Source: Saprospiraceae bacterium | GTDB lineage: Bacteria > Bacteroidota > Bacteroidia > Chitinophagales > Saprospiraceae | Reading direction: 5' to 3' | Length of the DNA: 49,512 bases | NCBI GenBank assembly: GCA_020437105.1 | Contig: JAGQWR010000072.1 | Location: 1 to 49,512 of the forward strand | Shown: positions 16,193 to 25,223 of the stretch, piece after piece | Layout of the letters: each line of letters begins with the position of its first letter | How positions within the stretch are numbered: the stretch's first letter is position 1 | Notes under the pieces: model-generated | What the model saw: only the letters and a program-made list of their open reading frames with translations | What the model was told of the DNA's origin: nothing | The model's database searches: none | Translations under genes and position numbers: made by a program

Positions 16193-16214
16193 AATCGAAA
16201 AAAATAATTCAAAC

Positions 16215-17510
16215 ATGAGCTTCCAGAATTTTGCAACCAAAGCACTCCATGTCGGCCACGATACCACCAAAACAGAAGGTACCCGTGCCGTGCCGATTTA
16301 TCAATCGACTTCCTATGTTTTTCGGGATACCCAACATGCAGCTGATCTGTTTTCGCTAGCCGAACTTGGCTTTATTTATACCCGACTCAACAACCCGACC
16401 AATGACGTGCTCGAGCAACGGCTCGCTGCACTCGACGGCGGAATAGGAGCAGCTGTTTTTGCCTCAGGTACCGCCGCGATCTCCACTGCGCTGCTTACTT
16501 TACTCCGGGCCGGAGACCACATCGTTTCCTCCAGCAGTCTCTACGGAGGAACTTATAATCTCCTCAACAATACCCTGCCCAGACTCGGCATCTCCACCAC
16601 TTTTGTGGACCCCTCCGATCCCGAAAACTTCAAACGGGCCACCCTCGAAAATACCCGGGCGATCTACCTCGAAACGCTCAGTAATCCCAAACTGGATATC
16701 CCAAACCTCCAGGCCATCGCCAAAATCGCCAGCGATTACCGCATCCCCCTGATTGTCGATAATACCGTTCCAACGCCCTATCTGCTCCGGCCTATCGAAC
16801 ACGGCGCCAACATTGTTATCTACTCGCTGACCAAATACATTGGCGGCCAGGGCAATTCTCTTGGTGGAGCTATCATAGACGGAGGCAACTTTGACTGGAC
16901 CAGCGGTAAGTTTCCGGAATTTACAGAACCATCACCCGGCTACCACGGACTCGTGTATTCAGAAGCCCTCGGAAATGCAGCCTATATCGCCAAAATCCGA
17001 CTGGAAGGGCTGCGGGATTTAGGAGGCGCATTGAGTCCTTTCAACGCTTTCCAAATATTACAAGGTCTGGAAACACTCGCCTTACGCATCCGGAAACACA
17101 GCGAAAATGCGCTCAACTTGGCCCTGTGGCTGGAAAGCCGGGAGGAAGTAGCCTGGGTAAATTACCCTGGATTGAAATCCAGCGAGAGCTATGATTTAGC
17201 ACAAAAATATTTGCCGGAAGGTCAAAGTGGCGTGGTCACATTTGGGGTAAAAGGTGGCTTTGAAGCAGCGCGTAAACTGGTTGATTCAACCAAGGTTTTT
17301 TCGCTTCTTGCGAATATCGGAGATACCAAATCCCTGATCATCCACCCTGCCAGCACGACACATCAGCAATTACCTGAAGAGGCGCAATTGGCTGCCGGAG
17401 TAAGTCAGGATCTCATTCGCCTTTCAGTGGGCATTGAGGATCTGGAAGACCTGACCAATGATCTCGAACAGGCCTTGGTGCAGGTAACCAAAAACCAGTT
17501 TGCACTTTAA
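16215..17510 (+). CDS. metY: O-acetylhomoserine sulfhydrylase (homocysteine synthase)
   Basis: This PLP enzyme joins O-acetylhomoserine with sulfide to give homocysteine. It is 431 residues, the usual length for the O-acetylhomoserine branch of the Cys/Met-metabolism PLP family. The start ATG 16215 (MSFQNFATKALHVGHD) is chosen over the TTG at 16164, which lies inside the terminator. Seen motifs: YTRLNNPTNDVLEQRLAALDGG, SGTAAIS, the cofactor-phosphate region SSLYGGTYNLL, and the PLP lysine K207 in YSLTKYIGGQGNS; the C-terminal part is IIHPASTTHQQL. It is followed by the metX-homoserine dehydrogenase fusion and governed by the double Met/Cys leader. It could also act as a cysteine synthase in some organisms. 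Confidence 0.95.
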   Translation: MSFQNFATKALHVGHDTTKTEGTRAVPIYQSTSYVFRDTQHAADLFSLAELGFIYTRLNNPTNDVLEQRLAALDGGIGAAVFASGTAAISTALLTLLRAGDHIVSSSSLYGGTYNLLNNTLPRLGISTTFVDPSDPENFKRATLENTRAIYLETLSNPKLDIPNLQAIAKIASDYRIPLIVDNTVPTPYLLRPIEHGANIVIYSLTKYIGGQGNSLGGAIIDGGNFDWTSGKFPEFTEPSPGYHGLVYSEALGNAAYIAKIRLEGLRDLGGALSPFNAFQILQGLETLALRIRKHSENALNLALWLESREEVAWVNYPGLKSSESYDLAQKYLPEGQSGVVTFGVKGGFEAARKLVDSTKVFSLLANIGDTKSLIIHPASTTHQQLPEEAQLAAGVSQDLIRLSVGIEDLEDLTNDLEQALVQVTKNQFAL

Positions 17511-17518
17511 CCCCCATG

Positions 17519-17548
17519 GCCCGGCAGTACGGTACTGCCGGGCATTTT
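17519..17548 (+). terminator. Intercistronic hairpin between metY and the fusion gene
   Basis: GCCCGGCAGTAC (17519-17530), one base, GTACTGCCGGGC (17532-17543), then ATTTTTA. Twelve perfect pairs but a short T-tract, so it may terminate only part of the transcripts or protect the upstream message end. A very similar hairpin with ATTTTT lies between ilvC and ilvA. Confidence 0.65.
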
Positions 17549-17563
17549 TAGATCACAAACAAC

Positions 17564-19678
17564 ATGCAAGCAATACAATCTCAAGCAGTTAGCTTATCCT
17601 TTTTGAATATCCGGAATTTCATTACGGAACAAGGACAGGCCGTTAACCAGCAGGAACTTTCCTACCAGGTTTTCGGACAGGCGCTCGGAAGTGCCCCAAC
17701 AGTCCTGGTCATCCATGCACTGACAGGGAACTCCACTGTAGCTGGTGAAACAGGCTGGTGGAATTACCTGATCGGCGACGGACTGGCAATTGATACACGC
17801 TACTATTCTGTATTGGCTTTCGACATTCCCGGCAACGGGTATTCCGGAAGACCCGAGTCTATCCTGGAGGTGTATGATATGTATTCAGCACGAGATATTG
17901 CCCGATTATTTGGACTAGCACTTGGGCAGTTGGGCATCCAAAAACTGCATGCCATCCTGGGAGGATCGCTGGGTGGCGGGATCGCCTGGGAGCTGGCTGT
18001 TCTCTACCCCAATTTGGCAGATCACCTCTTCCCCGTGGCTGCCGATTGGAAAGCAACAGATTGGATCATCGCACATAACCGGGTTCAAAAAGAAATTCTG
18101 GAGCACGGCGCTCGTCCGCTGGAAACAGCCCGGATGATGGCCATGCTCTTCTATCGGTCAAGCCCTTCCTTTACAGCAAAATTTAAACGCCAAAGACATG
18201 AATTGCCCCACGCCTTCGAGGTGGAAAGCTGGTTGCTGCACCACGGCGACAAACTCAAAAACCGATTTCAGATTCAGGCCTATAAAACCATGAACCACCT
18301 GCTCACTACGGTTGACATCACCCGTGGCAGAGGCTCATTACCGGAGGCCGTGCAGTATGTAAAGGCGCAGGTTCACCAGATCGGAATTGATTCGGATCTT
18401 TTTTTTGATCCGACAGAAAACAAAAATACGGCAGCCCTACTCCAGGAACATGGTTTTCCGATTACCTATAATGAGATTAGCTCCATCCATGGGCACGATG
18501 CTTTTTTGATCGAATTTGATCAGATGACGCCACTTTTTCAGAATTGGTTTCCCATCCCAAAAACACCCGGAAATGCCAAATCTGATACCGGAATTGCCCA
18601 TAGCAGCCGCCCAATTAAACAGGTAAATCTGGCCCTCTTTGGACCGGGGTCAGTGGGTACTACCCTGCTCCGGCAAATTCGCGAAAGCGGCCAAAAGATC
18701 CTGAGACGACAAGGTATCCAGCTCAACGTAATCGCCATTGCAAATAGTAAAAAGCTGGTACTCTCCGAGCAAAATCTGGCCGAAAACTGGAATGCCACAT
18801 CTATTGAACAGGGTATCTCCTATGACCTGGAAGACCTGCTCCAATATGTCCGGGATCAAAAGCCAGGTAACCTGATTGCCATTGATGCTACTTCCGGCGA
18901 TAAGCTGGCCAGGCGCTATCCCGAATTGATCCAGGCAGGCTTTCACCTGGTTTCTGCAAATAAAAATGCAAATGCTTTCGAACAGGCAACGTACAATCAA
19001 CTACGGCAACTCCTCCGGGAAACAGATCGTCAATTTCGATATGAAACCAATGTGGGCGCCGGACTTCCCCTAATCAGTACCATCCGTGAATTGCACAATA
19101 GTGGAGAAAATATTCGCAAAATTCGGGGCGTATTCTCCGGTTCACTCAGTTATATTTTTAACCGCTTTGGCAGAAAAGACCTGACTTTCTCAGAGATTCT
19201 GGAAGAAGCTCGTCAATTTGGCCTGACCGAACCCGACCCAAGGGAAGACCTTAATGGCCTGGATGTCGCCCGAAAATTGCTGATCCTCGCCAGGGAATTA
19301 CAACTTGAAATTGAGTTGGACGATATTCAGGTAAAGGGTTTGATACCGGCGGCACTCCTGCATACACGGGAGTTGAACGCGTTCCTGAGCCAAAAGACAA
19401 TACTGGATGCCCATTTCCAGCAACTTAAATCCGGCCTTTCGGCGAATGAGGTACTGCGTTATGTGGGCGAAATAGATGTTCGTAAAAATAAATTTGAGGT
19501 AAGCCTTCAAGCTGTTTCGCTAGATAGCAGCCTCGGACAGGTACGCGGAGCCGATTCTATTTTCGAAATCTACTCAGAATCCTACCGGCAACCGCTCGTC
19601 ATACAGGGAGCCGGAGCCGGATTAGAGGTTACTGCTCGCGGACTGCTAAGCGATGTGCTGAAGATCGCCGAGTACTGA
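17564..19678 (+). CDS. Fused homoserine O-acetyltransferase (MetX-like) - homoserine dehydrogenase
   Basis: This single 704-residue frame holds two enzymes. Residues about 1-335 are an alpha/beta hydrolase of the MetX type: VLVIHALTGNS, nucleophile elbow ILGGSLGGG with Ser135, Asp278 in GIDSDLFF and His311 in SIHGHDAFL, which form the expected triad. Residues about 353-704 are homoserine dehydrogenase: nucleotide-binding VNLALFGPGSVG (residues 354-365), LVSANKNANA, ETNVGAGLPLI, GVFSGSLSYIFNRF and the signature LNGLDVARKLLILAR. The linker (about 335-352) is short and polar. The protein would reduce aspartate semialdehyde to homoserine and acetylate it for MetY encoded just upstream. No frameshift or internal stop is seen. 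Whether the acyl donor is acetyl- or succinyl-CoA is not certain. Confidence 0.9.
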   Translation: MQAIQSQAVSLSFLNIRNFITEQGQAVNQQELSYQVFGQALGSAPTVLVIHALTGNSTVAGETGWWNYLIGDGLAIDTRYYSVLAFDIPGNGYSGRPESILEVYDMYSARDIARLFGLALGQLGIQKLHAILGGSLGGGIAWELAVLYPNLADHLFPVAADWKATDWIIAHNRVQKEILEHGARPLETARMMAMLFYRSSPSFTAKFKRQRHELPHAFEVESWLLHHGDKLKNRFQIQAYKTMNHLLTTVDITRGRGSLPEAVQYVKAQVHQIGIDSDLFFDPTENKNTAALLQEHGFPITYNEISSIHGHDAFLIEFDQMTPLFQNWFPIPKTPGNAKSDTGIAHSSRPIKQVNLALFGPGSVGTTLLRQIRESGQKILRRQGIQLNVIAIANSKKLVLSEQNLAENWNATSIEQGISYDLEDLLQYVRDQKPGNLIAIDATSGDKLARRYPELIQAGFHLVSANKNANAFEQATYNQLRQLLRETDRQFRYETNVGAGLPLISTIRELHNSGENIRKIRGVFSGSLSYIFNRFGRKDLTFSEILEEARQFGLTEPDPREDLNGLDVARKLLILARELQLEIELDDIQVKGLIPAALLHTRELNAFLSQKTILDAHFQQLKSGLSANEVLRYVGEIDVRKNKFEVSLQAVSLDSSLGQVRGADSIFEIYSESYRQPLVIQGAGAGLEVTARGLLSDVLKIAEY

Positions 19679-19814
19679 TACGGGATGCTTATTTAAAAAT
19701 CCAAAGCAGACAGTCAGATTTTTTTTATTTTTTTTCCGTCCGCTTACACGCTTAGCGCTCAATTAGTTATAGTAAAAAATACACTAAGAAAAAATCATGG
19801 GAAGTAGCATGGAC

Positions 19815-19845
19815 TTGACGGGAATACGATAATCCGATACATTTG
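19815..19845 (+). promoter_or_regulatory. Promoter of the ilv leader/operon
   Basis: TTGAC with TTG at 19815-19817, a 20-base spacer, then TACATTTG at 19838-19845, an exact TAnnTTTG match. Transcription should begin near 19852. This makes a short frame starting at 19797 untranscribed and leaves about 260 bases of leader before ilvD. Confidence 0.75.
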
Positions 19846-19927
19846 CTTCAGAGCAAGTGAAAAATCGCGCTCATTGCAGGACCTTTTCACGGACTGCCCT
19901 GGAGATTATCAAACAATATGGTTAAAC

Positions 19928-19957
19928 GCTGTTCCCCTTACCGGGACGGCTTTTTTT
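19928..19957 (+). terminator. Upstream terminator-like hairpin in the ilv leader
   Basis: GCTGTTCCC (19928-19936) pairs with GGGACGGC (19943-19950) with one bulged T and one G-U, followed by seven T that run directly into the ATG of the Ile leader peptide at 19958. Its own control signal is unclear. Confidence 0.6.
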
Positions 19958-20014
19958 ATGCAATATCAAATGGGACAAATTTTCGGACGCATTATTATTA
20001 TCAGAATTACCTGA
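19958..20014 (+). CDS. Ile-rich leader peptide (18 aa), ilv attenuator sensor
   Basis: The peptide reads MQYQMGQIFGRIIIIRIT. Six of 18 residues are Ile, four of them consecutive (codons ATT ATT ATT ATC at 19991-20002). It is followed after 42 bases by an intrinsic terminator and then by ilvD. The octamer AATTCCTG right after its stop (20021-20028) resembles CATTCCTG of the terminator's 5' arm (20061-20068). It can therefore compete for the 3' arm (GGAAT, 20073-20077), a plausible antiterminator. The absence of Val and Leu codons suggests that isoleucyl-tRNA is the main signal. Confidence 0.8.
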   Translation: MQYQMGQIFGRIIIIRIT

Positions 20015-20056
20015 CGGTACAATTCCTGAAAGGGTGCCCTATTTGATCCATCAAAA

Positions 20057-20090
20057 GAGCCATTCCTGCAGGGGAATGGCTCTTTTTTTT
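20057..20090 (+). terminator. Attenuator terminator of the ilv operon
   Basis: GAGCCATTCC (20057-20066), loop TGCAGG, GGAATGGCTC (20073-20082), ten perfect pairs followed by eight T. It lies 22 bases before the ilvD ATG and downstream of the Ile leader peptide, so it can only function as an attenuator of the operon. Confidence 0.9.
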
Positions 20091-20112
20091 AGCTCAATTT
20101 TGAAATACAACT

Positions 20113-21792
20113 ATGTCGCAAACACTAAATAAATATAGCCGAACCATCACACAGGATGATACTCAACCTGCCGCACAGGCGATGCTGCATGCCATCGGAC
20201 TGTCAGTCGAGGATCTCAAAAAACCACAGATTGGTATTGCCAGTACTGGCTGGGAGGGAAACCCCTGCAACATGCACCTCAACGACCTGGCTTTCGACAT
20301 CAAAAAAAGCATCCAGGCAGAAGACCTGATCGGACTCGTCTTTAACACCATCGGTGTAAGTGACGGGATCAGTATGGGCACCTCCGGAATGCGGTACTCG
20401 CTCCCATCCAGGGATTTAATAGCAGACTCTATCGAAACAGTTGCCGGGGCACAATGGTATGATGCGCTGGTAACGGTGGTCGGTTGTGACAAAAACATGC
20501 CGGGTGCCGCTATTGCCCTGGGGAGATTAAACCGGCCGGCTATCATCGTATATGGAGGCACTATCCAACCTGGCTGCCATGCCAGTAAAAAACTCGATAT
20601 CGTCTCTGCCTTTGAAGCCCTTGGCGAACGCCGGGCAGGACTCATCCCGGAGTCAGAATTTCGGGAAATCATCCAAAAGGCCTGTCCGGGTCCGGGAGCT
20701 TGTGGCGGTATGTACACAGCCAACACCATGGCCTCCGCACTGGAAGCGATGGGGATGAGCCTCCCATTCAATGCCTCGAACCCGGCAGTGAGCTCTGCAA
20801 AACAAGCAGAATGTTCCCGCATCGGACAAGCCATTAAAATCCTATTGGAGCAGGATATAAAACCCCGCGACATCATGACCCGGGCAGCATTTGAAAATGC
20901 CATCCGACTGATCATGGTACTGGGCGGATCCACAAATGCGGTACTGCACCTGCTGGCCATTGCCCGTTCGGTCGATGTTCCTTTAAGCCTTGCTGATTTT
21001 CAGCAGATAAGCGATCAAACGCCCTATCTGGCAGATCTCAAACCCAGCGGCAAGCACCTCATGGAAGATCTGCATGAAGCAGGCGGTATTCCGGCGGTTA
21101 TGAAGATGATGCTCCGGGAAAACCTGTTGGATGGTAATTGCCTGACCGTAAGCGGCAAAACCATTGGAGAAAACCTGGAAGCTGTAGCTGACCTTCATGA
21201 TCCAAGAAGCATAATCCACCCTGTTTCAACCCCCATCAAATCGTCCGGGCATATTCAAATCCTTTTTGGCAACCTGGCAGAAGAAGGAGCTGTTGCAAAA
21301 ATCACTGGCAAAGAAGGTGAGCGCTTTCAGGGAACAGCCCGGGTTTTCAACGGCGAACAGGCTGCCAATGATGCGATCATTAAACAAGAAATCCAAGCCG
21401 GCTCTGTCATTGTCATTCGATATGAAGGCCCGAAGGGAGGTCCGGGAATGCCGGAAATGCTAAAACCTACCTCAGCCATTATGGGCGCCGGGTTAGGCAA
21501 TTCAGTAGCACTTATCACAGATGGGCGCTTCTCGGGAGGAACCCACGGTTTTGTAGTCGGGCACATAAGCCCGGAAGCACAGGATGGCGGTACGATTGCC
21601 CTGCTCGAAGACGGCGACTTGATTACGATTGACGCCGCTCAAAACAAGATCGAAGTCGCTCTTTCCTCCGAAGAAATCCTTCGCCGTAAGGCAGCCTGGA
21701 AAGCTCCGAACAGGGGAGTCACCAATGGCGCATTAAAAAAATATCAACGTTTGGTTTCATCAGCCAGTAAAGGCTGTGTCACCGACCTATAA
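20113..21792 (+). CDS. ilvD: Dihydroxy-acid dehydratase
   Basis: This 559-residue cytoplasmic enzyme dehydrates 2,3-dihydroxy-3-methylbutanoate and 2,3-dihydroxy-3-methylpentanoate to the keto acids leading to valine and isoleucine. Iron-sulfur ligand motifs are visible: [10 protein letters not shown] with Cys125 and [14 protein letters not shown] with Cys197, with the earlier [10 protein letters not shown] supplying the usual third Cys. Other signatures are [13 protein letters not shown] and, near the end, [21 protein letters not shown]. Length and start are normal. It is the first structural gene behind the Ile attenuator; ilvB begins 11 bases after its stop. Confidence 0.97.
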   Translation: MSQTLNKYSRTITQDDTQPAAQAMLHAIGLSVEDLKKPQIGIASTGWEGNPCNMHLNDLAFDIKKSIQAEDLIGLVFNTIGVSDGISMGTSGMRYSLPSRDLIADSIETVAGAQWYDALVTVVGCDKNMPGAAIALGRLNRPAIIVYGGTIQPGCHASKKLDIVSAFEALGERRAGLIPESEFREIIQKACPGPGACGGMYTANTMASALEAMGMSLPFNASNPAVSSAKQAECSRIGQAIKILLEQDIKPRDIMTRAAFENAIRLIMVLGGSTNAVLHLLAIARSVDVPLSLADFQQISDQTPYLADLKPSGKHLMEDLHEAGGIPAVMKMMLRENLLDGNCLTVSGKTIGENLEAVADLHDPRSIIHPVSTPIKSSGHIQILFGNLAEEGAVAKITGKEGERFQGTARVFNGEQAANDAIIKQEIQAGSVIVIRYEGPKGGPGMPEMLKPTSAIMGAGLGNSVALITDGRFSGGTHGFVVGHISPEAQDGGTIALLEDGDLITIDAAQNKIEVALSSEEILRRKAAWKAPNRGVTNGALKKYQRLVSSASKGCVTDL

Positions 21793-21803
21793 AATCCATA
21801 TTC

Positions 21804-23549
21804 ATGCAAAATACGCTGAAACAAGTACAGGATTTACCCGCGCAAAAAGCCTCTGCCAAAACCTGGATGAGTGGCGCAGAAGCGGTTTTACGCTGCCTGC
21901 TGGAAGAAGGAGTACAAACTATTTTCGGATATCCGGGCGGCGCGATCATGCCTGTTTATGACATCCTGCACGGCTATCAGGATCGTTTGCAACATATCCT
22001 TCCCCGTCACGAACAGGGAGCCATCCACGCCGCAGAAGGATATGCCCGAATCCGCCGCGAGACAGGCGTTTGCCTGGCTACCTCCGGTCCCGGTGCACTC
22101 AATCTGGTGACCGGTTTATGTGATGCCATGATGGATTCCACTCCCCTCGTTTGCATCACCGGCCAGGTCAACAGCAAGGTACTCGGCACCGATGCCTTTC
22201 AGGAATCAGATGTGGTTGGCTGTACAGCGCCGGTCACAAAATGGAATTATCAAATTACACGGGCAGCCGACATTCCGGAGGTTTTTGCCAAAGCCTTTTA
22301 CATAGCCAATTCCGGCCGACCCGGCCCGGTAGTGATCGATATTACGAAGGATGCCCAGTTTGAAGAATTTGAATTCAGCTACCAACGCAATCCATTTATC
22401 CGAAGTTATCAGCCTCGTCCGAAATTGCAGACTACAGCCATCCGGGAAGCGGCAGCCCTGATCAACCAGGCTACAAAACCATTTCTGCTGGCAGGGCACG
22501 GTATTCAAATTGCAAAAGGTCAGGAAGTTTTTAAAGAGTTTGTCGAAAAAACGGGGATTCCCTTTGCTTCAACGGTACACGGCTTGTCCACACTGAAATC
22601 CGACCACCCCTTATCTACCGGAATGCTGGGCATGCACGGCAATTATGGTCCGAACATCAAGACCAATGAATGTGACCTCCTGATCGCAGTAGGTATGCGT
22701 TTTGATGACCGGGTAACCGGAAACCTGAGCAGATATGCCACCCAGGCCAAAGTCATTCACATCGAAATCGACCCCTCAGAGATTGATAAGAACGTAAAAG
22801 CAGATGTAGCAGTTTTGGCAGACGCCAAGGAAGCACTGGAAGCTTTATTGCCCATCGTTGATGCCCGTTCCCACCCGGAGTGGCTCCAGGAATTTCGGGA
22901 TTGTGCGCAGTTGGAAAAGCAAAAAGTTATAGACCGGGATTTAGAAAAAAATCAAAGCGGAGTAATTCGCATGGGGCGCGTTATCCGCGAAGTTTCCGAT
23001 CAAACGCAGGGACGGGCAATTGTTGTGACCGATGTTGGGCAGCACCAAATGGCTGCTGCACGCTATTACCGCTTTCAGGAAAGCAACCTGTGGATCACTT
23101 CCGGAGGGGCCGGCACGATGGGTTTTGGCTTGCCCGCCGCATTCGGTGCTCAACTGGCCGCCCCGGATAAAACCACTGTTTTATTTGTGGGTGATGGTGG
23201 TTTTCAAATGACTCTTCAGGAATTAGGTATGCTCAGCCAATGGAATCAGCCTGTAAAGATTGTGCTGCTGGATAATGAGTTCCTGGGGATGGTACGGCAG
23301 TGGCAGCAATTGTTTTTCGAAAAACGCTACTCCTCTGTCGGCTTGCAAAATCCCAATTTCGTCAAAATAGCAGAAGGCTTTGGCATAGAAGCTGCAGCGG
23401 TTTCGGATCCGGCAAATCTTGATCAGGCCATACAGACCATGCTCGAATTTAACGGCCCCTACCTCCTGCATGTGCGGGTAGAAAAAGAAGAAAATATATT
23501 TCCCATTATCCCGTCCGGTTCCTCCGTGACGGATATCAGACTTGAATAA
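21804..23549 (+). CDS. ilvB: Acetolactate synthase, large (catalytic) subunit
   Basis: This 581-residue thiamine-diphosphate enzyme condenses pyruvate with pyruvate or 2-ketobutyrate. Domain order is an N-terminal pyrimidine-binding domain ([12 protein letters not shown], catalytic Glu in [15 protein letters not shown]), a central FAD-binding domain, and a C-terminal ThDP domain with [29 protein letters not shown]. About 25 residues precede the first domain, with an ordinary ATG. The small-subunit gene begins at 23551, immediately after the stop. Confidence 0.97.
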   Translation: MQNTLKQVQDLPAQKASAKTWMSGAEAVLRCLLEEGVQTIFGYPGGAIMPVYDILHGYQDRLQHILPRHEQGAIHAAEGYARIRRETGVCLATSGPGALNLVTGLCDAMMDSTPLVCITGQVNSKVLGTDAFQESDVVGCTAPVTKWNYQITRAADIPEVFAKAFYIANSGRPGPVVIDITKDAQFEEFEFSYQRNPFIRSYQPRPKLQTTAIREAAALINQATKPFLLAGHGIQIAKGQEVFKEFVEKTGIPFASTVHGLSTLKSDHPLSTGMLGMHGNYGPNIKTNECDLLIAVGMRFDDRVTGNLSRYATQAKVIHIEIDPSEIDKNVKADVAVLADAKEALEALLPIVDARSHPEWLQEFRDCAQLEKQKVIDRDLEKNQSGVIRMGRVIREVSDQTQGRAIVVTDVGQHQMAAARYYRFQESNLWITSGGAGTMGFGLPAAFGAQLAAPDKTTVLFVGDGGFQMTLQELGMLSQWNQPVKIVLLDNEFLGMVRQWQQLFFEKRYSSVGLQNPNFVKIAEGFGIEAAAVSDPANLDQAIQTMLEFNGPYLLHVRVEKEENIFPIIPSGSSVTDIRLE

Positions 23550-23550
23550 T

Positions 23551-24084
23551 ATGGAACAATTTACCATAACGGTGTTCTCTGAAAACAAAACGGGATTACT
23601 CTCCAGAGTCGTTTCGGTTTTCACCCGCCGACACATCAATATTGACAGCCTGGCTGTCTCCAGGTCTTCCATCGAAGGTATCCACCGCTTCACTATCGTA
23701 GTCATGGTGGATGAGGATATGATTAAGCATCTGGTTGCCCAACTCGACAAACAGGTAGATGTCATCAAGGCTTTTTACTACCGAAATGAAGAGATGGTGT
23801 ATCAGGAAATTGCCCTCTACAAAATCCCGGCAGATTCCCTGAGTTCCTCCGGACTGACAGAGACGGTGATCCGGAAATTCCATGCGCGCATTTTGGAGAT
23901 CAATGCCGAATTTATCGTGCTGGAAAAAACCGGGCATCCCGATGAAACGGAAGCCCTGCGTATTCAATTGGAAAAAACAGGAATCTATGAGTTTAGCCGA
24001 TCTGGTCGCATTGCGATTGCCAGACCCATGGAGAAACTCAATACGTATCTCAAAACCTTTCAAGAACAAGTTTCAACTCATTAA
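23551..24084 (+). CDS. ilvN: Acetolactate synthase, small (regulatory) subunit
   Basis: This 177-residue regulatory subunit of acetolactate synthase opens with an ACT domain (FTITVFSENKTGLLSRVVSVFTRRHINIDSLAVS, residues about 3-37) that normally binds valine for feedback inhibition. A second ferredoxin-like domain follows (LTETVIRKFHARILEINAEFIVLEKTG). ATG 23551 is chosen because it lies directly after the ilvB stop and matches the family start; an in-frame TTG at 23542 would overlap ilvB. The gene name ilvH is used for the same family. ilvC follows after 21 bases. Confidence 0.95.
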   Translation: MEQFTITVFSENKTGLLSRVVSVFTRRHINIDSLAVSRSSIEGIHRFTIVVMVDEDMIKHLVAQLDKQVDVIKAFYYRNEEMVYQEIALYKIPADSLSSSGLTETVIRKFHARILEINAEFIVLEKTGHPDETEALRIQLEKTGIYEFSRSGRIAIARPMEKLNTYLKTFQEQVSTH

Positions 24085-24105
24085 TCTGGTATAACGAACA
24101 ACATC

Positions 24106-25170
24106 ATGGCAACATTAAACTTCGGCGGAACGGAAGAACAAGTGATTCTCCGGGAAGAATTTCCGCTTTCAAAAGCACTGGAAACACTTCAGAATGAAAC
24201 AATTGCAATTATCGGATACGGCGTCCAAGGCCCCGGGCAATCCTTAAACTTACGCGATAATGGATTCCCGGTAATCGTTGGTCAGCGCCAGGATTCTCCG
24301 TCCTGGGACAAAGCCCTGGACGACGGCTGGATCCCGGGTGAAACACTTTTTGATATCGAAACCGCCTGTAAAAAAGCGACTATCATCCAATATCTGTTGT
24401 CGGATGCCGCACAGATTGCGGTATGGCCACAAGTAAAAAAATACCTGCATGCAGGTAAAGCACTGGCTTTCTCGCATGGTTTTGGCATTACCTATAGTGA
24501 CCGCACAAAAATCATTCCGCCAGTGGACGTGGATGTGTTTTTGGTTGCTCCAAAAGGATCAGGCACCAGCTTACGCCGAATGTTTCTGGCAGGACGCGGA
24601 CTCAATTCCAGCTATGCTGTTTATCAGGACGCCACAGGTCGGGCACAGGAACGGGCGATCGCCTATGGCATAGGTGTTGGATCAGGTTATCTCTTTGAAA
24701 CCACTTTCCAAAAAGAGGTTTATAGCGACCTCACCGGAGAACGTGGCACGCTAATGGGTGCCATCGCCGGTATCTTCGAAGCACAGTATAACATCTTGCG
24801 CGAATATGGCCATTCGCCCAGCGAGGCCTTCAACGAAACGGTAGAAGAACTCACTCAAAGTCTCATGCCGTTGGTAGCTGAAAACGGAATGGACTGGATG
24901 TACGCCAATTGCTCTACAACAGCGCAAAGGGGTGCACTCGACTGGAAAAATAAATTCCGGGATGCGGTCAGTCCGGTATTCAAAGACTTGTACGAAAGCG
25001 TAGCCAGCGGAGCCGAAGCACAACGCTCCATCGACTCCAACAGCCAGGCAGATTATCGCAAAAAGCTCGAAGTAGAACTAAAAGAAATCCGCGATTCAGA
25101 GATGTGGCGGGCAGGAAAAACCGTACGCAGCCTCCGTCCGGAACGCGAACAAAAAAAGGTAACGACCTAG
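24106..25170 (+). CDS. ilvC: Ketol-acid reductoisomerase
   Basis: This 354-residue class I-length enzyme rearranges and reduces acetolactate or acetohydroxybutyrate using a nicotinamide cofactor. The Rossmann motif is IGYGVQGPGQSLNLRDNG (GYGVQGPG at 37-44), where E. coli-type enzymes have G-x-G-x-Q-A/G-x-x-x-A. The catalytic domain shows SDLTGERGTLMGAIAGIFEAQYN and NETVEELTQSLMPLV. The C-terminus ends with a charged tail (RSLRPEREQKKVTT). Cofactor preference cannot be decided by eye. It sits between ilvN and an intercistronic hairpin ahead of ilvA. Confidence 0.96.
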   Translation: MATLNFGGTEEQVILREEFPLSKALETLQNETIAIIGYGVQGPGQSLNLRDNGFPVIVGQRQDSPSWDKALDDGWIPGETLFDIETACKKATIIQYLLSDAAQIAVWPQVKKYLHAGKALAFSHGFGITYSDRTKIIPPVDVDVFLVAPKGSGTSLRRMFLAGRGLNSSYAVYQDATGRAQERAIAYGIGVGSGYLFETTFQKEVYSDLTGERGTLMGAIAGIFEAQYNILREYGHSPSEAFNETVEELTQSLMPLVAENGMDWMYANCSTTAQRGALDWKNKFRDAVSPVFKDLYESVASGAEAQRSIDSNSQADYRKKLEVELKEIRDSEMWRAGKTVRSLRPEREQKKVTT

Positions 25171-25178
25171 ACCATTCG

Positions 25179-25210
25179 GCACCGGGCAAGCAATTGTCCG
25201 GTGCATTTTT
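25179..25210 (+). terminator. Intercistronic hairpin between ilvC and ilvA
   Basis: GCACCGGGCAA (25179-25189), loop GCAA, TTGTCCGGTGC (25194-25204), eleven pairs with one G-U, followed by ATTTTTAAA. The short T-tract suggests incomplete termination, which would lower ilvA expression relative to ilvC. Its form closely parallels 17519-17548. Confidence 0.65.
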
Positions 25211-25223
25211 AAATACCAACCCC

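Larger units (their letters stand above)
19852..20112 (+). promoter_or_regulatory. Leader region of the ilv operon
   Basis: Predicted transcribed leader before ilvD. It opens with a 7-pair stem GTGAAAA/TTTTCAC (19857-19863 with 19885-19891). A first hairpin with T-tract follows (19928-19957), then the Ile-rich leader peptide (19958-20014), a small hairpin GGTAC/GTGCC (20016-20038) and the final terminator (20057-20090). I could not match any part to a known riboswitch or T-box. The first third (19852-19927) remains unexplained. Confidence 0.6.

Noticed and set aside
15872..16214. SAM riboswitch (SAM-I/SAM-II) ahead of metY
   Set aside because: No S-box or SAM-II core was recognised. The leader is fully accounted for by two peptide frames and two terminators. 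A covariance-model search would settle this.
19797..19832. Short frame (11 codons) that looked like an additional ilv leader peptide
   Set aside because: It contains the -33 element and ends before the -7 box of the ilv promoter, so it is most likely not transcribed, and it has no enrichment for branched-chain codons.
19918..20046. Overlapping ATG frame of about 42 codons through the ilv leader
   Set aside because: It runs out of frame with the Ile leader, through the first T-tract, and shows no relevant codon enrichment.
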